From Actinomycetes bacterium (GTDB lineage: Bacteria; Actinomycetota; Actinomycetes; Mycobacteriales; Mycobacteriaceae), in assembly GCA_023432405.1 (NCBI GenBank), contig JAEYUQ010000003.1, positions 132,381-196,380 on the forward strand: 64,000 bases of DNA. The letters are read 5' to 3'. Positions 18,757 to 25,551 of the stretch are shown here, piece by piece. Every line of letters begins with the position of its first letter. The stretch's first letter is position 1. Position numbers and translations under genes: made by a program. Below the pieces are notes generated by a model. The model was not told the origin of the DNA. It was given only the letters and a program-made list of their open reading frames with translations, and did no database searches.

Positions 18757-19015
18757 TTAAGGGATTAGGGTTTCAAGGGTTGGGTTCCGGTAGTGCATCG
18801 GAGTCAGGCCCTTGAGTTGTCTTTGGATGCGTTCCTGGTTGTACCACTGCACACAGTCAGTGATTGCCTGGTAGAGCTCCTCAAGTCTGGTCAATGATTC
18901 ACCACGTACATCTCTGACGTGAAATGCCCGAAAAGTTCTCCATAATCGCATTGTTGTAACAGTTGCTTTTTCCTGACATCGACGGGGTGCCACTGATCCG
19001 AGTGATTAGGTCACG
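18757..19015 (-). pseudogene. IS3-family transposase (OrfB) C-terminal remnant
   Basis: The in-frame end reads CVQWYNQERIQRQLKGLTPM then HYRNPTLETL, diagnostic of the C-terminus of IS3-group integrases. Upstream pieces in two other frames read RDLITRISGTPSMSGKSNCY then NNAIMENF, and FGHFTSEMYVV, which are the preceding conserved block. Two frameshifts and loss of the N-terminal two thirds make it non-functional. No terminal inverted repeats were recognised. Confidence 0.87.
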
Positions 19016-19124
19016 CCAACTAGACTGGCCGGCATTCCTACGAGCACCAGCTGACGCCAGCCAGTTTTCTTATAGAAAAGACCTGCGTATAGTGTTCAAC
19101 TCGCAAAGCCTACTCTAAGTAGCG

Positions 19125-19478
19125 TTATTCTCCTTTTTGGAAGAACCTATGTTCAATGTCTTGAAGTACCAGAGTGAGAATTACTCCCCCGCCGATCACT
19201 ATAGGTAGTGGAGTTAAAATGCCTTCTGGTTCCCTTATTGTGAATACAGTGCCTATAATAGTAACAATGAATGCAAGCAAGTATTTCCAAAGGCTTGGTT
19301 GAATTTTAAAAATTCTTGCAAGAATGCCATACAGTGACCCACAAATTCCAAGTAGAATCATGAGTGCGGATATTCCCATCCATACATTAGGAATCCAATC
19401 TATATATATGCTAGGCGCTAGAATTAAAAAACCGCCTAGTAGCAATACTATCTGGACCGTTGGGGATAGTGTCTTCAT
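19125..19478 (-). CDS. Hypothetical four-helix membrane protein, 117 aa
   Basis: I do not recognise the family. The protein has four hydrophobic segments: VQIVLLLGGFLILAPSIYI, VWMGISALMILLGICGSL, WKYLLAFIVTIIGTVFTI, and LPIVIGGGVILTLVL. It has a short charged tail (DIEHRFFQKGE). The N-terminal coding region is partially duplicated at 18395-18472. AT-richer wording and the position inside a repeat-flanked insert suggest recent acquisition. A role beside small toxins or bacteriocins is possible but not shown. Confidence 0.6.
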   Translation of the reverse strand: MKTLSPTVQIVLLLGGFLILAPSIYIDWIPNVWMGISALMILLGICGSLYGILARIFKIQPSLWKYLLAFIVTIIGTVFTIREPEGILTPLPIVIGGGVILTLVLQDIEHRFFQKGE

Positions 19479-19492
19479 TATTTACCATCTCT

Positions 19493-19746
19493 CTATAGGT
19501 TATTCATGTGAAAGCTAGTAACCAAGACCCAGTAAGTATCTCGAAACGATTCACAACCTGATCTCCGTGGATCAAGTGGGCTGTATACGTTACTGCACAC
19601 TGTAGCCATATCTTTCCAGAGTTCATTATTGCAGTCGCCGTATCCGATTCCAGCGGCATCAGCACGATCCATACACATATCATGTCGCGCACAAGCTCCG
19701 CTGAAATCAGCATTAACCCCTGGTGAGGGGAACTGATCTGGAGCAT
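19493..19746 (-). pseudogene. Prokaryotic phospholipase A2-like domain remnant
   Basis: Reading the minus strand from about 19746 gives FSGACARHDMCMDRADAAG and then YGDCNNELWKDMATVCSNVY, ending at a stop at 19493. CxRHDxC with downstream GDCN..L is the active-site signature of bacterial secreted phospholipase A2. There is no signal peptide or start: the frame is joined in phase to the permease stop codon (TGA at 19760-19762). The 5' half has been lost at the duplicated junction, so it is a fragment. Confidence 0.78.
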
Positions 19747-19779
19747 TAGTGCAGTAGAGTCACTGTTTGGTGGCGCGAT
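19747..19779. repeat. Direct repeat copy B at the permease 3' end
   Basis: This imperfect copy (30/33) of 18282-18314 spans the last codons and stop of the permease gene. Together the copies bracket about 1.43 kb holding the transposase, membrane-protein and phospholipase remnants. Confidence 0.8.
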
Positions 19780-20482
19780 GCTTCACCTTAGGCTTTAGTC
19801 CCGCACTGAAGATGTATGCAAGCACGAGCCCCAGTACACCCAGAGGAAGCATGAAGATGAATACCCCGGGTACAGGTGCTCCAATATCTGGACCTTGGTA
19901 GTACATAATTATTGCGGATGCGTAAGCCAGTGCAACACCTACCGCAGTAACAAGAACTGCTACCCGTGCGCCCCATCGTGCATAGATGGTTCCAATCATG
20001 AGTGCAAGTCCCGCTACACCTAATAGGCAGGAACACTGAACGGCGAAATTGATGGCAAACCAGTCGGGGCCTAGTCCTGCATCAAACTGGGTGTACGGAT
20101 CTCCATTGGTATCAAGCAGATGACGGACTCCAGGCACGGACACGAAGAACATATCTGTGTACTTATGGTAGTAGTCTCGCTTTTCTGCAGCCCACGCCGA
20201 CATCACATTGGCGCAGGACATTCCAATGCTCCAGATGAACACCCACAACAGTCCGCCAAGTGTGTGGAGCTGGGGAGTAACGCCAGCGGTAACCGCGTGC
20301 CTCAGATGACCTGCTCCGTAAATAAGGAGAGCTGCTGTGATGGTCAGTATGAAACTATTGATATCGGTTCCTAGCCCCCAAGGAACTCTCACTATCTCCA
20401 GAAAGACGATCACGCCAAGGACAAAGGGCATAATCCAACGCAGCGGGGTGTGAAAAGCGGTGAGTGCGGCTTTAATTCGCAT
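19760..20482 (-). CDS. Membrane protein of a GntR-regulated ABC locus, 240 aa
   Basis: The protein has about six hydrophobic helices (for example MPFVLGVIVFLEIVRV and FILTITAALLIYGAGHLRHA), a central extracellular loop around YYHKYTDMFFVSVPGVRHLL, and a basic C-terminus. Its start overlaps the upstream ATPase gene by 11 bases, so it is presumably the membrane partner of that ATPase. The whole locus resembles YtrABC-type exporters, which respond to cell-envelope antibiotics. No closer family assignment is possible from sequence alone. Confidence 0.72.
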   Translation of the reverse strand: MRIKAALTAFHTPLRWIMPFVLGVIVFLEIVRVPWGLGTDINSFILTITAALLIYGAGHLRHAVTAGVTPQLHTLGGLLWVFIWSIGMSCANVMSAWAAEKRDYYHKYTDMFFVSVPGVRHLLDTNGDPYTQFDAGLGPDWFAINFAVQCSCLLGVAGLALMIGTIYARWGARVAVLVTAVGVALAYASAIIMYYQGPDIGAPVPGVFIFMLPLGVLGLVLAYIFSAGLKPKVKHRATKQ

Positions 20483-21233
20483 TGGAAGCTCCTATCAAAA
20501 GATCAATGAGTTCTTGTTCGGAGGGGTAGGTCACCTGGACATCGGGAGCTTGAGCTTTAATCTGCTCTAGAGCGGCGTCGTCAAGGGGTTTAGAGAGCGT
20601 GACAGCAGCCGTAGGTCCTAACACCTTGCGGGCAACTTCATTGGTGGACAAAGCGTCCACCTGCTTAATTGGCCCGATGAGTGTGGGGAAATTTTTCATG
20701 CTGTTTTCTAGAGATACTGTCTCGCTCAGAGTGAAGTGCTGAATGAGTGTGACGTCACTGACCAGCCCGGTGAGGTCTTCAGAGCGGTGGGAGGTAAGTA
20801 CTAAGGTCTGATCTTCCTTCTCCGAGAGCAGGTCAATGAGATCCTCGCGGATGTACTGGCGTTGGGTTACATCCAGTGCGTTGAATGGTTCATCCAGGAG
20901 GAGTACTGGCGCGTTGGTGGCAATAGCGGTGGCCACTGCGCACAGTTGGAGCTGCCCTGCGCTCATGGTGCGAAAGCGGGAAGGTGCGGTCAGCCCCATG
21001 CGTCCAGTGAGCTCAAGGGCATGGGCACGGTCAAAGGCGGGGTAAGAAATTGCGGCGACGTTCAGGTGATGGCCCAGGGTAATTCCGGCAAAAATATTCA
21101 GGGATCCGGTCTGAGACATCGCAACCATTCCGGTGCCTAGATAGCGATGAAAATAATTGTTGAGGTACGTGGTTTTCCCGGCGCCGTTGGGGCCAATGAG
21201 TCCGTGCGCTCCGGGGGTGAATAGTTCACTCAT
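20472..21233 (-). CDS. ABC transporter ATP-binding protein
   Basis: 253 residues. Walker A is GPNGAGKTT at about residues 14-22, the signature is MSAGQLQL, Walker B is VLLLDEPFNALD, and the switch is LVLTSHRSEDL. The Q-loop region reads VAMSQTGSLNIFAGITLG. The N-terminus is unusually short: only 13 residues precede Walker A, where a beta-strand pair is usual. The C-terminal ~70 residues (LSTNEVARKVLGPTAAVTLS) resemble the extension seen in YtrB/EcsA-like ATPases. It follows the GntR gene by three bases and overlaps the membrane protein gene. Confidence 0.9.
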   Translation of the reverse strand: MSELFTPGAHGLIGPNGAGKTTYLNNYFHRYLGTGMVAMSQTGSLNIFAGITLGHHLNVAAISYPAFDRAHALELTGRMGLTAPSRFRTMSAGQLQLCAVATAIATNAPVLLLDEPFNALDVTQRQYIREDLIDLLSEKEDQTLVLTSHRSEDLTGLVSDVTLIQHFTLSETVSLENSMKNFPTLIGPIKQVDALSTNEVARKVLGPTAAVTLSKPLDDAALEQIKAQAPDVQVTYPSEQELIDLLIGASNAN

Positions 21234-21236
21234 GTC

Positions 21237-21659
21237 TTATCCTTTCCGGCGTTGGTAAGTGGTGCTGTTCCACTCTGCGGTGATGAGGTTGCAGAGCTCA
21301 TCACGGGTAATACCCAGGGCTGAGGCTTCTTCAATGAGGGGCACCACAAACTGCTCTGCAAACCCTTGACGACGCCGCTTCAGTACTTTCTGGCGCGCGC
21401 CTTTCCGCACAAACATCCCCAGGCCACGGCGCTTTTCTAGCAACCCCTCTTCCACTAGAGCGTTAAGCGCTTTGGAGCTAGTGGTGGGATTGACGGAATG
21501 AAAGCGTGCGAGCTCATGGATTGAAGGGGCGCGAGTTTCTTCAGCGAGAGTGCCGTGACCAATGGCGTCCCGGAGTTCGGCAGCAATTTGTAAATAGAGC
21601 GGGCGTGGATCGTGCTCTGAAATGTTTGCCTGCGATTCCTGACTTGATTGTGGGGGCAT
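21237..21659 (-). CDS. GntR-family (YtrA-like) transcriptional regulator
   Basis: 140 residues from the ATG at 21659, which has a strong GGAGG ribosome site; an upstream frame to 21797 would cross the operator. The N-terminal winged helix shows DPRPLYLQIAAELRDAIGHG and APSIHELARFHSVNPTTSSK then ALNALVEEGLLEKRRGLGMF, standard for GntR. The short C-terminal helical region lacks a large effector domain, characteristic of the YtrA subfamily that controls adjacent ABC genes. A 30-bp palindrome 86 bases upstream is the likely autoregulatory operator. Confidence 0.9.
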   Translation of the reverse strand: MPPQSSQESQANISEHDPRPLYLQIAAELRDAIGHGTLAEETRAPSIHELARFHSVNPTTSSKALNALVEEGLLEKRRGLGMFVRKGARQKVLKRRRQGFAEQFVVPLIEEASALGITRDELCNLITAEWNSTTYQRRKG

Positions 21660-21744
21660 TTTCTCCTCCTTTCTTCTGTGTTCACACAGCGGATGTTGGC
21701 GTGTTTCCGGGTGGGGAAATTCCATCCTCTCAGGTGGGTACCTA

Positions 21745-21774
21745 TATGGTTTACCACCTATGTGGTAAACCATA
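21745..21774. promoter_or_regulatory. Perfect palindromic operator upstream of the GntR-ABC operon
   Basis: TATGGTTTACCAC and GTGGTAAACCATA form perfect 13-base arms around a CTAT spacer. It lies between the GntR gene and the divergent dehydrogenase gene, so it could control either or both. YtrA-type repressors bind long dyads of this kind. Confidence 0.85.
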
Positions 21775-21856
21775 ACTCGCCTCCAGAATCGTGTCAATAT
21801 GCATAGGATGGTTTCTAATTCGAGCCATCATCCACACAGCATGAAAGGTCGCGCTC

Positions 21857-23248
21857 ATGGGTTACGCAACCACAAATCCCTACACCGGCGAAGTGCTCAA
21901 GACTTTTGACACCGCCACCAAAGAGGACGTCGATAAGGCAATTGCTTCTGCTGATGAAGCGTTCCACGCTTGGCGAGAGCTCCCCATCGAGGAGCGTGCG
22001 GCTGTGTTGGGAAAGGCCGCGCAGATCCTTCGCGAGAACAAGCGCAGTTACGCTGAGACGCTTACCCTGGAGATGGGTAAGCTGCTTGCCGAGGCAGAGG
22101 CCGAGGTTGAGCTCTCCGCCGGAATCTTGGAATACTACGCCCAGGTAGGGCCTTCCCACCTGGCGCCTCGGTATCTACCGGCAAAAGGCTACGGTGACCA
22201 GGACGTAGCCCTGGTTAATGATCCACTCGGTGTGATCTTCGCCGTGGAACCGTGGAATTTCCCGTGCTACCAGGTGATTCGGATTGCGGCACCGCAGACC
22301 TTGGCCGGCAACACCATCATTCTGAAGCACGCCTCCATTGTCCCCCAGTCTGCTTTGCAGATGGTTGATCTGTTTATCCAGGCAGGTGCCCCAGAGGGGG
22401 TTCTTACTAATGTTTTTGCTGCTCACGACGCCACTGACCAAATTCTCTCAGACCCACGGGTACGCGGAGTTGCTCTCACCGGCTCTGAAGGCGCAGGAGC
22501 CGCAGTAGCAGCCACAGCTGCGAAGTACCTCAAGAAGTCCACCTTGGAGCTTGGCGGTGCCGACGCCTTTATTGTTCTGGAAGACGCCGAGGTGGAGAAG
22601 GCTGCGAAGTGGGCAGCGTTTGGCCGTCACTGGAACGCCGGACAAGTCTGCGTTTCCTCCAAGAGGCTCATTGTTGTGGAGGCAGTGTATGACCGTTTCC
22701 TTGAGGAGTACAAGAAACACGTCGCTGCTTTGGTGGCCGGTGATCCGATGGATCCCAACACCACCCTGGCTCCCCTTTCATCTCAGCAGGCCGCCGATGA
22801 TGTCCTGGCTCAGGTGGAGAAAGCACGCGCTGAGGGGGCAACGGTAGAAACCATCGGCGCGGAGGTTCCTGAGCACGGTGCGTTTGTTCGTCCGATGTTA
22901 ATTACGGACATTCCGGAGGATTCGGAGACTTCCCAGACTGAGATTTTCGGGCCGGTAACTCAGCTTTACCGCGTCAAAGACGCTGACGACGCCGTGCGGG
23001 TTGCCAACAACACCCCATTCGGGCTGGGCGGATCGGTGTTCTCCCAGGATATCGAGCGGGCGCGCAAAATTGCACGACGCATTGACACTGGCATGGTTTA
23101 CATCAACCAGCCCACTAATGCGAAGGCAGATATTCCCTTTGGTGGCGTGAAACGCTCCGGTTATGGTCACGAACTTGTTGATCTCGGAATCAAGGAGTTT
23201 GTGAATCAGAAGGTGGTAGTGGTCACCGATATTGACGGATCGTTCTAG
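21857..23248 (+). CDS. NAD(P)-dependent aldehyde dehydrogenase, succinate-semialdehyde type
   Basis: 463 residues. The cofactor-binding NFPCYQVIRIAAPQTLAGN follows VEPW, the catalytic Glu is in LELGGADAF and the catalytic Cys is in NAGQVCVSSKR. FGPV, NNTPFGLG and FGGVKRSGYG complete the ALDH fold. The short length and the wording of the N-terminus (NPYTGEVLKTF) match the GabD/Sad branch that oxidises succinate semialdehyde to succinate. Exact substrate and cofactor preference are not certain. It is divergent from the GntR-ABC operon; no other GABA-pathway gene lies nearby. Confidence 0.88.
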   Translation: MGYATTNPYTGEVLKTFDTATKEDVDKAIASADEAFHAWRELPIEERAAVLGKAAQILRENKRSYAETLTLEMGKLLAEAEAEVELSAGILEYYAQVGPSHLAPRYLPAKGYGDQDVALVNDPLGVIFAVEPWNFPCYQVIRIAAPQTLAGNTIILKHASIVPQSALQMVDLFIQAGAPEGVLTNVFAAHDATDQILSDPRVRGVALTGSEGAGAAVAATAAKYLKKSTLELGGADAFIVLEDAEVEKAAKWAAFGRHWNAGQVCVSSKRLIVVEAVYDRFLEEYKKHVAALVAGDPMDPNTTLAPLSSQQAADDVLAQVEKARAEGATVETIGAEVPEHGAFVRPMLITDIPEDSETSQTEIFGPVTQLYRVKDADDAVRVANNTPFGLGGSVFSQDIERARKIARRIDTGMVYINQPTNAKADIPFGGVKRSGYGHELVDLGIKEFVNQKVVVVTDIDGSF

Positions 23249-23260
23249 AACTCCGAACTG

Positions 23261-23304
23261 GTGGTCTGGCTCAAGGTGCTCTCAAGGTGTATCAGTCAGA
23301 CCAC
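23261..23304 (+). terminator. Hairpin downstream of the aldehyde dehydrogenase gene
   Basis: GTGGTCTG (23261-23268) pairs with CAGACCAC (23297-23304) 13 bases after the stop codon, with a long inner loop that may fold further. A following AAAACC instead of a T-run makes strength on this strand uncertain. Confidence 0.45.
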
Positions 23305-23381
23305 AAAACCAGCGAACGGAATTAACCGACCTTGGATATCGCTGCTACTGATTGTCGCGAACCCGCCTTACCCGCTAGGCG

Positions 23382-23741
23382 CTAATCTCCGGATGGTTGG
23401 GATGAGTCAGCAATCCACTTACGCATATCCGGAACTAAAAGGAATGCGATGATAGCTAGGCTCGGAAGAATTAAACCTCGATAGTCTTCTGAAACGACTG
23501 CAGAGGCGGCGTACACTAGCGAGAAGGCGCTAACACCAACAACAAAACAGCGGACTAAAAGAGCCTTCTTGAAGAGATAGGTCACAAGGGCACAGGTGCC
23601 TGCGACGAGAACCAATAATGCCACCTGAAGAGCACCTCTGAAACCTTCAGGGGCATCAATCCAGTTTTCAGCGACGTACGAAGCGGTGATCAGTCCATAG
23701 AAGATTGAAATAAGTAACGTAGTGATTCTTCTTGACGTCAT
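23382..23741 (-). CDS. Hypothetical four-helix membrane protein, 119 aa, next to the bacteriocin-like gene
   Basis: No family recognised. From the ATG at 23741 (MTSRRITTLL) it has four hydrophobic helices and a hydrophilic C-terminus (PDMRKWIADSSQPSGD). It is divergent from the bacteriocin-like gene with a 247-base shared upstream region. Its size and topology match many bacteriocin-immunity or self-protection membrane proteins, and it is positioned like the 117-residue protein near the other 61-residue paralogue. Function is inferred from context only. Confidence 0.6.
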   Translation of the reverse strand: MTSRRITTLLISIFYGLITASYVAENWIDAPEGFRGALQVALLVLVAGTCALVTYLFKKALLVRCFVVGVSAFSLVYAASAVVSEDYRGLILPSLAIIAFLLVPDMRKWIADSSQPSGD

Positions 23742-23988
23742 ACCGCTAGCTAAGCACACCCTTCGTTCGAAGTAAATGGTTGAAGGCCAATGAGGCTTTT
23801 ATACTTGTTTCACTGCCTTTCGTCTTCTACCAATAGGCAGTGACAAAGATAGTCAGTTGCTCGATTGCAAAGATTTTTAAATCAGAATCAGCAATACACC
23901 TCAAGGTTGGTCTGCTAGTGATAGGGCTGACACGGGGAGTTTCTTAATCGAGAGCTTCTCCCTATCGTTTTGTCCCATTTTTCTAGAC

Positions 23989-24432
23989 TTGAGGAATTCA
24001 AGTGTCTCTCTCTTGCGCCCTAAAAAGAGCGCAGTAGCCCTCGGGGTAGTTCTTGCAATGACCCCATGTTCGGGAGCCCTCGCAATTGCTTCATCAGAAG
24101 AAGTCTCAACTGCGGATCAAGCGACAGCAACCTTTCTGCCAGTGAATAATGGCGAGACGTTGTCCATCGAGCTGTCCGATGGAGCGCATTTCGACTATGT
24201 GCTGGCAGATTCGAAGACTCTTAACGTTGACCGCCCGCAGACTATCGGGTACACCACCTTTGGCTGGTGGGACAGTTGGGGTAAGTGTGCTGCGGGTACG
24301 GCTGGAGGAGCAGGTACCGGTACACTTGGTGGTGCCGCTATTGGCAGCACCGTACCTGTCATTGGCACTACTATTGGTGGAGTCATTGGAGGGGTAAGTG
24401 GAGCTCTCACCGGAGCCGCTGCCGCATGCTAA
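23989..24432 (+). CDS. Putative secreted glycine-zipper bacteriocin-like precursor
   Basis: The open frame (TTG at 23989, another TTG at 24013) has a Sec-type signal (KKSAVALGVVLAMTPCSGALA), a ~75-residue hydrophilic middle, then WWDSWGKCAAGTAGG followed by a run of GxxxG-type repeats (GTGTLGGAAIGS, GTTIGGVIGGVSGAL) ending TGAAAAC. The hydrophobic Gly/Ala-rich C-terminus bracketed by two Cys resembles mature class II two-peptide bacteriocins, which insert in membranes via glycine zippers, but the leader here is not a double-glycine type. A downstream 61-residue membrane protein gene follows after 33 bases. Homology is inferred from composition and context. Confidence 0.68.
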   Translation: MRNSSVSLLRPKKSAVALGVVLAMTPCSGALAIASSEEVSTADQATATFLPVNNGETLSIELSDGAHFDYVLADSKTLNVDRPQTIGYTTFGWWDSWGKCAAGTAGGAGTGTLGGAAIGSTVPVIGTTIGGVIGGVSGALTGAAAAC

Positions 24433-24465
24433 TTATTCTCAACTAGGCACTAAAGGAGAATCATC

Positions 24466-24651
24466 ATGAATAGCAACAAACCTCGAAAGGGCTTGTGGCT
24501 GGCATTGGCTGGCTGGATTGTGGGTTTCTTAACCATGTTGCTGGTGAATGATGGGAATGTTGGTCAGGCCTTGAGCTCAGGGTTGGTGATCATGGCCACA
24601 GCATTTGTTGTGGTTACAGCCATTGCGCTTGCAGCTCAGACTCGTCAGTGA
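24466..24651 (+). CDS. Small two-helix membrane protein, 61 aa, likely immunity or accessory protein
   Basis: A ribosome site AAAGGAGAA precedes the ATG. The protein has a basic N-terminus, two hydrophobic helices (LWLALAGWIVGFLTMLLV and GLVIMATAFVVVTAIALA), and the conserved link GNVGQALSS shared with the paralogue at 18481-18666. Being the second gene after a bacteriocin-like precursor, it fits a cognate immunity protein, which is typically small and membrane-bound. A near-perfect hairpin lies just after the stop. Confidence 0.75.
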   Translation: MNSNKPRKGLWLALAGWIVGFLTMLLVNDGNVGQALSSGLVIMATAFVVVTAIALAAQTRQ

Positions 24652-24660
24652 TGGCTCGCT

Positions 24661-24685
24661 GTGAGATGTCACTGTGACGTCTCAC
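24661..24685 (+). terminator. Hairpin after the 61-residue gene
   Basis: GTGAGA-GTCAC and GTGAC-TCTCAC pair around a central T with one interior mismatch position. It probably ends the bacteriocin-like transcript, though no T-run follows. Confidence 0.5.
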
Positions 24686-24725
24686 GGCAATCTCAGAGCA
24701 GAGCCCAAAATTTCCCCACCCGGGG

Positions 24726-24881
24726 TCAGCCCTTCACCGCCCCCGAGATACCGTTGACAATGTAGCGCTGCAGGATAATGAACAGCGCAACCACGGGGAT
24801 GGCAGCAATAACGGCACCTGCGGTAAATACTCCCCAGTTATCTCCAAACTGCACCGCCACAAACTGGTACAAGCCAGCCTT
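24726..24881 (-). pseudogene. C-terminal fragment of a MalG-type sugar ABC permease
   Basis: On the minus strand the last ~50 codons before a TGA at 24726 read LYQFVAVQFGDNWGVFTAGA and continue VIAAIPVVALFIILQRYIVN then GISGAVKG. This is the standard C-terminus of carbohydrate ABC permeases of the MalG family. Nothing recognisable lies upstream and there is no start codon context, so it is a relic. From 24882 to 25269 I see no gene; the stretch only holds the promoter region of the antitoxin gene. Confidence 0.85.
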
Positions 24882-25269
24882 CTACTAATATTTTTCTGGA
24901 AATAAACATAGTGCAATGCTCCTTGTACTTGTAGGGGATGAGAGTTCGATGTTGCGCAGCTCTCGCATCCACAGTGCTGAGATGCCCTCGTTCTTAGTGG
25001 CATAATTGCGCGTAGTCCTACACGCTGGTACGTGTATTAGTTTTCACTGAGAAGTGAAAATCGGCTGTCTTTGTGGCCGGACCTGGCGAAACTCGGGTGA
25101 GTTCTCAGCGCAATGTTACCCGACCAATGCTTCAGTCCAGTCCATCCGTGGTGTAGTTGGTTCGGCCCTGTTTGGGTATGTCGTGCTTCACAGCTTGTTG
25201 TCATCATATGATTGCATTTGATTACAGCTAGTTGCGATACTCTTCTGAGGAGAAGGAAGGCAAGAGAAG

Positions 25270-25551
25270 ATGGCCAATACTTTGATCCAGTTCAGAGCCG
25301 ATGAGACCGAGCGTTCACAAGCCATCCAGATTTTGGATGAACTAGGTATGGATCTTCCAAGTTATTTGAGAATGTCTATGTCTCGTCTTGTCACTGAGAG
25401 AGGGATTCCTTTCCCTATGAGCCTTGAGGAGAGAGATGTCAGCAAAGAGATACTTGCGCTCAAGCGGGCTAGTCTTATCGCTCAAGAGTACGGAATAGAA
25501 AATATGAGTCTTCAAGAGATTAATGAGGAAATATCTTCGGCTAGGAAATGA
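25270..25551 (+). CDS. RelB/DinJ-family antitoxin
   Basis: 93 residues. The N-terminal ribbon-helix-helix reads NTLIQFRADETERSQAIQIL and DELGMDLPSYLRMSMSRLV, the hallmark of RelB/DinJ antitoxins that dimerise, repress their own promoter and neutralise a toxin. The ribosome site lies in GAAGGAAGGCAAGAGAAG. The stop overlaps the original start of a PIN-domain toxin gene by two bases. That gene is now broken, so the antitoxin is an orphan. RelB with a PIN-family partner is a known combination. Confidence 0.85.
   Translation: MANTLIQFRADETERSQAIQILDELGMDLPSYLRMSMSRLVTERGIPFPMSLEERDVSKEILALKRASLIAQEYGIENMSLQEINEEISSARK

Noticed and set aside
19504..19746. 80-residue minus-strand open frame starting MLQISSPHQG
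   Set aside because: It covers the phospholipase A2 relic in a shifted frame and lacks any family signal; the CARHDMC motif is in the neighbouring frame.
24734..25003. 89-residue minus-strand open frame
   Set aside because: Its 3' half lies on the malG fragment in the wrong frame; the recognisable permease C-terminus is in another frame, so this one is not a gene.
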